A stretch of DNA of 64,000 nucleotides from Paragordius varius (Eukaryota > Nematomorpha): contig OZ176055.1 of NCBI GenBank assembly GCA_964247055.1, forward strand, positions 3,038,001 to 3,102,000. The letters are read 5' to 3'. The notes beneath the pieces are model-generated. The model saw nothing but the letters and a program-made list of their open reading frames with translations, had not been told where the DNA came from and ran no database searches. Made by a program: the position numbers and the translations under genes. This document shows, piece after piece, positions 53,801 to 62,221 of the stretch (its first letter is position 1; each line of letters begins with the position of its first letter).

Positions 53801-54780
53801 AGATAAACAAGCCAAGCCTAGTTGAAAATCCGACTTATCATTGGGATCCAAATGCTGCGATATGGGAACGGTTACACATCGATATAGCGGGACCAGTTGA
53901 CGGGTATTATTGGTTGTTACTGATTGATAGCTCATCCAAATGGGCGGAAGGGTTCATGTTAAAAAGGGTTAATTCGGTAAACATATTGCATAAACTCGAG
54001 GAAACCTTTGCCAGGTTTGGGTTTCCGAGGACGGTTATTAGTGATAATGCTTCTTATTTTAGTAATTCGTACTTCACATCCACTCTAACAAACTTGGGTA
54101 TTAAACACGTAAGGGTAACCCCCTATCATCCTAAAAGTAATGGGATGGTAGAAAGGTTAGTGGGGACCCTCAAGGGCAAGTATAGAAAAATCAAAAATGA
54201 TAATATTTCACCACAAGAAGCCTTCAATACCACTCTATGGTCGTATCGTAATTCAATACATGCGACTACAAAAGAAACCCCGTTTCAACTACTCTTCAAA
54301 CGAGTATCTCAAACACCCCTCACCTGGATCAACACAAAAGCAACAATCTTAGACGCACCCCGTCCACGCCGTGAATTCTCAATAAACCAACCCGTAATGA
54401 TGAGAAACGAACAAAATGTTGGATGGCGAGCCGGCGATGTTGTTGATAGAACGGGTCTCCTTTCGTACAGTGTGTGGGATCAGGTAAACCAGAAGATTGT
54501 CAGAAAGCATGCAGATCAGTTGAAACACGTAGACCTACCGGCCAACTCAACCGCACCAAACAATAGTAATGATAGTAATATAGACAATAACAATAATAAT
54601 AATGATAGTAGTATTGATAATAATAACAATAGTAATAACAATAATAATGATAAAATAAATGATAATAATAATGATAGTAGCAATGATAACATTAATAATA
54701 ATAATGACAATATCAATGCAAATCCGCACGAGCGACGTTACCCCGAGAGAATTCGGCGACCGCCGGTCCGGTTCTCTTAA
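50860..54780 (+). CDS. Gag-pol polyprotein of the Ty3/gypsy element
   Basis: A single 1,306-residue frame. Parts in order: gag capsid-like region, two CCHC zinc knuckles, aspartic protease, reverse transcriptase with a YLDD box, RNase H, integrase with an HHCC zinc domain and core, and a low-complexity Asn/Asp-rich tail ending in basic residues. RT before integrase is the Ty3/gypsy order. There is no envelope gene. Gag and pol share one frame, so no frameshift is needed between them. Confidence 0.95.
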   Translation: MTTPINLANLCIEKYNDNIKFEEYVEYMTNVMEAKDIPVTEQALKTTLLAYGGLMVVRKINQRLYPKKIKDAEWTEIMATGLKVFNPTKSKFQSRFEFFRLVRNNTESFTQFLERVKIAAEEAKFKDSIEERIRDAFVIGLRQPQLEIDIHSRYPDAEINGQPVPLETIVDLALAHEAARAGLHNNNDNTNYNNGNNLNRLQHTNNNNKAMRSRQPTAKPLTHSCNRCGNSHGPNKCPAWNRNCNKCGKPHHFAKMCRSKNTAKNLFNRQIHRKAMPTSPWTVKIMINNTEQTFIYDTGADISVISFDTWKQFGKPNIRPIPPVKAYNNSIVPLLGVTTVTVQINGQNLGNAECCVLKEKMSKAPLICGLDWITRFNIDIPKVRINFLKLDKIIENFPNLFKEELGCYIEPVTIHIAPNASPKVWPCRRVPFPLRAKVENELLRLQKLDILEPIDPNLTPLTWATPTVNVLKANGEVRICSDFRVTINKWLTEDSHIIPTFDDLVSKIGEGQVFTKIDLKDAYLQMPITKESQDLLTIATHKGFFRYKRMPFGLSTAPIIFQRVMDQVIKDCPGTCAYLDDVLVTGKSEQEHLINLNNVLNRLELAGFRLRKDKIKIGEPSVSYLGFEISNKGISPCKNKVKAINDFKKPVDKKSLRSFLGFLTFHERFIPKLQLIVSDLHSLTSKNVRWNWSEKHENCWKAAKELLSEQVFLTPYNPDRKLVIETDASDIGFGCILSHVVNGERKPIAYGSRKCSTAESNYSTIEKELKAIVFALEKFHNFIYGRKFEILTDHLPLVRLINRDRNLKEIQNAKILRWVNRLNDYDFELSYQAGPKNRADYLSRCPSDDNVDTIDRDYMVTRYLRFLNCHNVQLSRDEIRRETVKDKILQKVIKAIHNQDWSDVELAGFTNRKGEISYQYGLVSLNDRIIIPESLQSNVVNYLHSGHNNVETMKAMARFTCFWPKLENDLVRRYSECSACQINKPSLVENPTYHWDPNAAIWERLHIDIAGPVDGYYWLLLIDSSSKWAEGFMLKRVNSVNILHKLEETFARFGFPRTVISDNASYFSNSYFTSTLTNLGIKHVRVTPYHPKSNGMVERLVGTLKGKYRKIKNDNISPQEAFNTTLWSYRNSIHATTKETPFQLLFKRVSQTPLTWINTKATILDAPRPRREFSINQPVMMRNEQNVGWRAGDVVDRTGLLSYSVWDQVNQKIVRKHADQLKHVDLPANSTAPNNSNDSNIDNNNNNNDSSIDNNNNSNNNNNDKINDNNNDSSNDNINNNNDNINANPHERRYPERIRRPPVRFS

Positions 54781-54791
54781 GGGGGAAGTGA

Positions 54792-55086
54792 TGTTAGGCA
54801 AATTTGAAAGATATACTTTATTTTTATAATATTTTTCTGTGTTATATGCAAATGTGATATACATACTTTGGTTATATATTATAACTTTAACCCCTTATTT
54901 GAATTGTATTATTTTTGATATTTTTTGTGTTATATGTAAATATACAACCTTTGTTACTTGGAATTTTATTGATATAATGCAAATCATGGACAGTTAAAAT
55001 TGCTATATATACACCTTAAAAAAACCAAATAAATAGTTCAGTTCATTTCACATTTCTTTTATTATCTCTTATCTTAAAAGATAAAA
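54792..55086 (+). repeat. 3' LTR of the Ty3/gypsy element
   Basis: Matches the 5' LTR base for base by eye and is followed at once by the second copy of GATAT. Confidence 0.93.
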
Positions 55087-55091
55087 GATAT

Positions 55092-56842
55092 TAACCACCT
55101 AGTTTTCGGTAAAAAATTGTGGGAAGTGTGTTATTGTCGCAACGTAACGTTTTATACAGTTTCTTATGTTTTTATATGGAATAGTATTAACCTTTGAACG
55201 TAAAAGATTGAATATCGTAATAACCTTTCTGTTCAAATAGGCCTGTTCAAAAAATGTCAAGGTTGCTATTTATTAGGATAAGACATATGATATAATCAAA
55301 TTTTTGACTAATTTCGCAATTAATTGTAAATAAATTATTAGTTTTATTTGAAATTCATTATCGATCAAAATATTTAAAAGCTTAGTGATAGTAAGTCATT
55401 GGCCTAAACTCTAAGTAAGTAGCATTTTCCCAAATAAGAATATATCCAACATATATGGCATATTTTTATATTGTAAGAATAAAAATAAACACTTTTTTTT
55501 ATTTCGTACACGATTATATTTTGGGTTATATCCGGAGGCTTAGAGTTGTAAATAAACTATTATTTTAAAATTTGTTTTGAAAATTTATAGAAATGGTTTT
55601 CCGGTATTAAATAATATTTACTATTTTCTAAAGTTCCGATTGAACCGAATACTGATTAACACATCATTACTTTTTACATTTTGTCCTAGTTGATCTTTCG
55701 GAGTAGTTTTATTTCCCACGACTCATGTATGTAAAAAAACTACATTGAAAATAATATTATTTAAAATTCCATTACCAAACATTCAACTCATGTATTAAAT
55801 AAAAAAGCTTATATTTATATAATTTCGTAACTAGAGTCTAAAATTGGGACATATTCAAAACACGATTGAAACAAACAGCTGATATTAGAAAATAAATACT
55901 TTTGGTTAAATGTAGCATGAAGGCTTGTTAAAGTTAATTATTTATATTTTGTAACCATAATATACATTTATTTGCCTGTTTGAATTTACTATTAAAAAAA
56001 TAATTGAAAGCACGGCGAAAAATTGATATAAGGATTTCTTTACAATACATTAAATAAAGTAGTTATAATACACCTAAAAGACCAAAAAAGCATTTTTTTA
56101 AATCTTAATAGCTCAAATACTTTTGGGACACTACCCCAAAAGATAGTGGATGTTTTAGATTCATGTATATTATTTTTTTGGTAAAATGTAAGAAACTCTA
56201 AAGTCAATTATCAACCTTTTTAAGCTCAATCATTTAGCTGTTATAGCGATGAAAATAGCCATTTAAGATACAAAAAAAAAGTTTTATGACAAATTTTTGC
56301 CAAACATTTTCTTATTAATTGCATTATATTTTTTAGATTCAAACAATTTACTGTTTTAAAAATTGTTTTGGTAAAATTTCATCAAAAACTCCTCTCTATT
56401 AGAAAAAACTATGTTTTATAGTACTTCTTGGGAATTCAGATACCTTTAAAACACAATTGAGACTTCCAGCTGATATTTGAACACATAATACCAAAATCTT
56501 CCTGATAAAATATGATTCGGAAGCTTTCAAGATTAATTATTTATATTTTTTAGCCTTGATATATAGTTCTGTAAGTGATGTAATCACGATATATAAAAAA
56601 TGGGTAAAAAGACCATGTTTCAGAATTTAACATTTTAAAAAAAATTATATTCAGAAAATTTTTATCAAATAACTATACTGTTTAATTATTAACATAATTA
56701 ACAAACTATAAAACTTGATAAAATCTAAAATAGTATAATAAAACGCCTATCAGGCTCTCCACAGAAAACAATAATACATATTGCGGTGTATCGCGGTTTT
56801 GCTTTATATTCGTTTTTACAAATTAAGTATTTATAACGCCAC
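55092..56842. other. Noncoding stretch upstream of the C6orf136-like gene
   Basis: A+T-rich, no supported gene or repeat family. The promoter of the downstream gene should lie near its right edge. Confidence 0.4.
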
Positions 56843-58562
56843 ATGGTTCTTTTTCAAAGTCAAGCAGCATATGCTATGCACACACTTCGCACATGTACGA
56901 AAATAATTCCCAAATATACAGCGTTAACCCCATTTCCACTAACATATCCTAATTCTTTAATATGTAGCACCAATAATTTATACACCAGTCCTAATTTTGC
57001 CGGTTTATCATTGTGTTTTAGTGGCTTCGAGAAGCTCAATATTCTAGATAATTCTTTAAACAATAAGGAAAATAAACCTTTACAACCCCCATCATCGAAA
57101 TTGCAAAGTACATATAACACATTACACACTCACGTATTAAGTATTATAATGTATAGCTTCCAAATTTCTTTGTGGAAGCCCATCCCTTTCATATTTATCA
57201 TGATGATATGGTTTTTGAAAATAATATTAAGGGAACCGTTTTAAGGTTAAAACTCAATTTATAATGTAGGGGTAAAACAAAATACATATCTTGGATATAT
57301 TGGTTGCGGTTTACAGTGCCATTTCTTTACGGAAAATATAAATTAAATATTTTGAAAATGACCCTTAATCCTGATACAAAAACAATCCAAGTACGCTGGC
57401 AATTTCAAGGCGTTTCAAACATAAACACATTTTTTGGATTCCTGAAAAAGAAAAAAATTAACGTGTATAACTTTTAACTAATTTTTCAAACAAATGTATT
57501 AATATGTTTTTTGGTGCCTAAAAAATTCATACTTTAAACTAGCAAAAAGGTCGATGCAAAACTAAATTGCATTTTTTAAGGATATAACCTTTAAAAGTTA
57601 GATGTAAAAACTTAAATTATTAATGGGCAAAATTAAAATATTATTATATAATTTTTAAAGAGCGGTTATGAATTGAGAATTTGACTTATTATGCACTCTT
57701 CGTTAATTACACAATGTGCGTCTTTTTTTTAATTGAGTTTCGATAGGATTAAAACACATCACAAAATTTATATATTACATAATAACTAAAAAAACAATGA
57801 ATAAGTAACATCAATGTCTAATGAAAAGAAATGTATAATTATATTTTTTGAATGGTTTAAAATTAAATATCTAGGTTTTTTTTCGTGAGAAAATAATTTA
57901 AAGTGGTACCTAATGTGCTATTGTTCTTAGTTTAATTCCAATTTTTTATTATCCAATTGTATGACCTTTCATAAAAATTGTACTAATTATATATTTTCAG
58001 AATCAAGGATGGTTTTAGCACATTTTTCATGGATTCAAACGGGACCATCACAAAGCATTTAATGGACAAGGTTAAAATTATTAATTTTATTATATCAGCA
58101 CGATTTTTGATTTCTGCGGTTTGTATTTTAATAATCTCGGTTACCTCTTTTCGTAAAAAATGACATTTTTAAATATTTTTTTGTGCATTTATATTCCCTT
58201 ATATATATTGTATGTTAATTCTATATTTTTATGACAGTATTACGTTTAACAGTTAGTATTATTGATAACTATTTATAATAGTCTGTAAAAAAATTTTTTA
58301 TATGTTTCAGTCAACCGAATCTTTTTCATTGACTGGAAAATGTTTTAAGTGATTAAAAAACAATTTTTTTTAGTTAGGCTAGAAAGAAAAAGTAAACGTT
58401 GGGTTTTATATTTCTTTTTTATAGATGATGCCGGATGATGAATTAGTTCGTAATCCAAACAATCTTAAGGATAAAATTATGACTTCAGCAAAAATTGCAC
58501 TTATTTTGGGTCTCCTTTTCCCCGATGATAGGTGGAACGATTTACCAACCTCGCTTGATTAA
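56843..58562 (+). CDS. C6orf136-like DUF2358 protein, probably mitochondrial
   Basis: Exons 56843-57133, 57157-57245, 57270-57464, 58001-58070 and 58425-58562 join in phase (0, 2, 2, 0) to 260 aa. The DUF2358 (NTF2-like) domain is collinear with vertebrate C6orf136: LPNFFVEAHPFHIYHDDMVF (LPKLFLGPQDFSMYSRNVEF), KLNILKMTLNPDTKTIQVRW (RLEVLKLTKHPENWSIQARW), GFSTFFMDSNGTITKHLMDK (AYSTFYLNSSGLICRHHLDK) and MMPDDE (LMPSHS). The first 35-40 residues have several Lys/Arg and no acidic residues, as in a mitochondrial presequence; the human protein is predicted mitochondrial. Its molecular role is unknown. Introns 1 and 2 are only 23 and 24 bp; without the second, the frame meets TAA at once. It lies tail to tail with the SLC5 gene, 480 bp apart. 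A further upstream exon cannot be excluded. Confidence 0.85.
57134..57156 (+). other. 23-bp micro-intron
   Basis: Runs GTATTAAGT..ATGTATAG, phase 0. Its removal is needed to carry the frame from the N-terminal part into the conserved LPNFFVEAHPF block. Confidence 0.7.
57246..57269 (+). other. 24-bp micro-intron
   Basis: Runs GTTAAAACT..TAATGTAG, phase 2. It contains an in-frame TAA, and removing it restores the alignment GTVLRGKTKYISWIYW with the family. Confidence 0.75.
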
Positions 58563-59042
58563 AAATTGGACTAATTTTATATTTTTTAAAATATAATGAA
58601 AAATCTTTTGTTTTTTTAAACTATGGATGTATGGACGCGATTGCAATACATTATATTTTATGAGTGTATTTGATATTTTTTACTATATTTATATTATCCG
58701 ATTAGCTTAATAGTCCGTTTGAAATTTAGTGATTTTTTTGGTAATAATAACGCACAAAAATACATAAAATTATATATATATATATATATATATATTATTT
58801 TTCTAAAATATAAAATGAATAATTTTGTATTATCGAACAATAAATCTATGTCTATACTTCATATTTATTATTACAAAATTTATAAAATAATTATTATAAA
58901 CATAAATCCAAATTGCAATAGTGTTTCATTGATTTGGTAGTTCTCCCTAAATATATATGTAAGATAAAATTATAAATTTTATATAAATAATCGTAAACTA
59001 AGAATTTTACAAAATTTACACAAGCCCAAGCGTGTTTATTAC

Positions 59043-61896
59043 CTATTGTTCAATTGTCTTTTTGGATCTTTTTATATTGGTTGTTTCATCAGAAACTGTT
59101 TTAGGCGTTTCTTGTAGGCCTTTGTCAAGGGACGTTAACACGTATGTTTGATGTTTTGAACCGCGTAACATGCGAATAAGTTTACGAATGGGTGGAGAGA
59201 TTAATTCATAATCAACTTCCTTGTCTTTGTCCCTTCCTATAAACAAACAAAAAAGTTTTGCAATTATATATATATCATGTACTTTAATAAAAAGCTTACA
59301 GCAAAAATTGAAATTCATCAGACGAAACATAAAAACTAAAAGACAAATAAATAATTTTTAATATAGATCCAAACTTTTTTACACGCTACATAAACTGCAT
59401 AATTACAATTTTGAAATATATAATTGAGTATGTAAACAATTCTTTTTTTATACAAAGTTCTATTTAAAAAAGGTTCAAAAGATATCGTCTTTTAAATAAA
59501 TACTCGTCTTTAATTTCACACCTTGTCTATATAATTCTATTTTATAGTAATTTATTGCGTAAAAAACTTGATACTTGTTACAGCACTGATAATTAGGCCC
59601 ATAATTATAACCGAAAACGATGATAATAAGCTGAAGTACAGGTATGATAAATGGAAGATTTTGAAATCATAGCTATATTAAAATAAATACAAAAGCTTTA
59701 GACAGAGATTATTAGTGGTAATTGAAAATTCAAGTTTTTAATGAATTCAATTGCTAAATTTACATAATTCCATAATAAAAATTTTGCTTCGTTAACAATT
59801 AAAAATATATAATTTTTGTGATATTCTTTACACTATTATAGAATTACAATTACTTTTTTGAAAAATGGTGGGCTTGTGGATAAGAGAAAGTTGAATTAAG
59901 TGGGATACTTATATTGTGATTGGTGAGACATCCATCTACCCTCATAGGTAATTTAGGGATATAAGGTTTATATATAGTTGCACCGATTCCCACGAAAAAG
60001 GAAAGGGCCGTTCCAAAAATCCATCCAACGAAAGAACCCTGCAAAATTAAAAAAAATGTGTAATGAATGAAAATTATAAAAAATCTATAATAGGGTTATC
60101 ATTGATACTTACTATAGTATTGGCCATAGGAAAAAACATTCCGAGCGTAAATAAGCCTAGCACAGGGCCTCCAATCATACCAAAAATGCTTAATGCTGTC
60201 TGCAAATAATTACAGTAAAAATTGAAATTATACAAAGACTTTAAAACAACATAAAGCAATTTTTTTTCAAAAAAAAGGATCGTTGTACATTTTAAAACGT
60301 GATTCATATAACTCATTGTAAGAAAAAATATGGAATATAGTTGTAAACTAACACCATAATCAATTATTATATATTCTACATTTGTATATAAATAATTAAT
60401 ATCGCAAAAATTAAAGTCTAAATATAGGTTGTCCTTTTAAAAAATATTTGTCTTAATATTTTTAAATATAATTTCATTTTATTATATAATGCCTTTTATT
60501 AAAAATTTTTTTATAAACATTATAAAATACTTGTAAAACTCCTCCGAAATAACTACTGACAAAAGCCATGCCTATCACAGATAAACCATAAAAAGCGGCC
60601 AATATTTTGGAAACTTTAGCGGCTTTATGTTCCGTTATATCTGGCCAAATTAGGAGTTTAGCAAAATCTTCCAAAGAAACTGCGGCTAGTGCATTGACGC
60701 CCGAAGACATTGTACTTTAAAATAAATATAAAATATATATATATATAAGGGTTTAGTAGTAAATTTAAATATTAACGAATGAATCCTGTTTAAAATATAA
60801 AATTCAAGTTTGCCATGATCTTTCGTATGCAAGATATATTTAAGACAAAATTACGCTTTCTACATGCCTATGTGAAAAGGCTCTTGCGATATAGATGCTT
60901 TTGCAGAGCATCAAAATTGGCATCTCTTGGTTAACCAAAGGGCTATCCAACCCACAACACGGAAAGGTGGGAATAGGATGTTTAGATAAATGTGTATAAT
61001 TACGAAGCTAATTAAATTCCGTAACTTAATCCCTAAATTATATCCAACGTTCATACAAAACCATTAATCCCCCATAAAAATTATCATTTTAATTAGTGGT
61101 TTATGTATAAATCAAATTTGTTTTCGAAAATCGGAAAATTTAGTGTCGCTTAAATTCTACATATAAAAAGTTAAATATGCAATTAAGTTGATGGTATACC
61201 TCATGGCTCCACAAAATAGGGCAGAAACGAAAATCCCCGGCAATCCAGGGTAATGAATAACTTTCATAACAAAGAGGGCAAGCATCTATGAAAATTTGAT
61301 TTTAAAAGGAAAAATTTTGGATGTTTTAATCCTAAAAATAATGCTGGGCTTTATAATTTTTTTGCCGATGGTTTAGCGCTTTAAAATATTTTATTTATCT
61401 GATAATTATTCTTGAAGTAGTACACGCTTTGCACAATAAATATCATTTAAATTAATTTAAGCCAGAGGTACTCATACTTACGCACTAAAAGTGCTTTTTA
61501 TGGCCATGAATCGTTTAATAAATTTTTGATGTGCTTATTTTGAGTAATATATTCATGGTCATAAAAAAGCACTTTTAGGGTCCTGGTTTGAGTACGGCTG
61601 GCCTAAAATCCTAATTAAAGTATTGCTAATTACTTTATTGACACAAACAAATGTTTCTCTAGAACAACAAACTTTAAAGGAAGATAAAAAACAAAAAGCT
61701 CAAATAAAACTCCGTTTCTCGAATAAATTAAAGTATATATTTATAAATTTTTATTTTCAAATTTACTTGGTCAGGCAATTTGATCTGACCAGAGAGCAAG
61801 GGGTCACAATCAAAAAAATGTCCGTACATGACAAGACCTGTGAAGGCACACAACGATATAATTGCTACTAAACAGGGAAAGTTGGTCCACATAGCC
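59043..61896 (-). CDS. SLC5A8-like sodium-coupled solute symporter, C-terminal half
   Basis: Seven minus-strand exons, 61896-61767, 61285-61200, 60714-60531, 60199-60113, 60038-59854, 59672-59575 and 59236-59043, join in phase to 320 residues and a stop. The sequence follows SLC5A8/A6/A12 in order: [93 protein letters not shown], a glycosylatable loop ([10 protein letters not shown]), [18 protein letters not shown], and a basic cytoplasmic tail ending KKTIEQ. This covers about transmembrane helices 8-13 of the LeuT-like fold. Substrate (monocarboxylates, iodide, vitamins) cannot be told. The N-terminal half is absent from 61,897-64,000, so it lies beyond the window or is missing. The first visible exon begins mid-codon. 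Confidence 0.92.
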
Positions 61897-62221
61897 CTAT
61901 ACAAATGGCAAGATAAAAGATTTTTACGATAAATATAAAATTAAAATTATATTTGAAAAAGAATTTAGGAGTTTTTGTATTATAATCCAAAAAATATTTT
62001 TACAACTTTTTCTATAATAATTTAATGCAGCATATTTTTCATAATAACCGAGAAGTTTATTAATTAAGCTAAAAATAGCTCATATAATAACATTTTTAAT
62101 CAATTATTAATTAAAAATATATTGAATAAAATTACTATGATTATTTATTTAGAGGTATTTATGCTCAACACCGCGGAAAATTTATAGACTAATCTCAATA
62201 ATTTATTCATAACTAATTAGC

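Larger units (their letters stand above)
50498..55086 (+). mobile_element. Whole-looking Ty3/gypsy LTR retrotransposon, young
   Basis: About 4.6 kb. Two LTRs of 295 bp (50,498-50,792 and 54,792-55,086) look identical, the element is flanked by the 5-bp direct repeat GATAT (50,493-50,497 and 55,087-55,091), a primer-binding site beginning TGGTGGCCAAGACGAG follows the 5' LTR, and a purine tract (AAGGGGGAAG) precedes the 3' LTR. One continuous gag-pol frame fills the interior. Identical LTRs mean a recent insertion. No break is apparent. It lies about 0.9 kb downstream of TRAPPC9, same strand. The older copy at 19.9-23.15 kb is kin. Confidence 0.96.

Noticed and set aside
51051-54864. Several minus-strand frames inside the LTR element
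   Set aside because: Shadows of the gag-pol frame; the Leu/Ile-rich ones near 54.5-54.9 kb are the antisense of the Asn/Asp-rich tail.
56860-57129. 89-codon minus-strand frame
   Set aside because: Antisense shadow of exon 1 of the C6orf136-like gene.
58719-58940. 73-codon frame between the C6orf136-like and SLC5 genes
   Set aside because: Spans a TA microsatellite and translates to Ile/Tyr/Lys low complexity.
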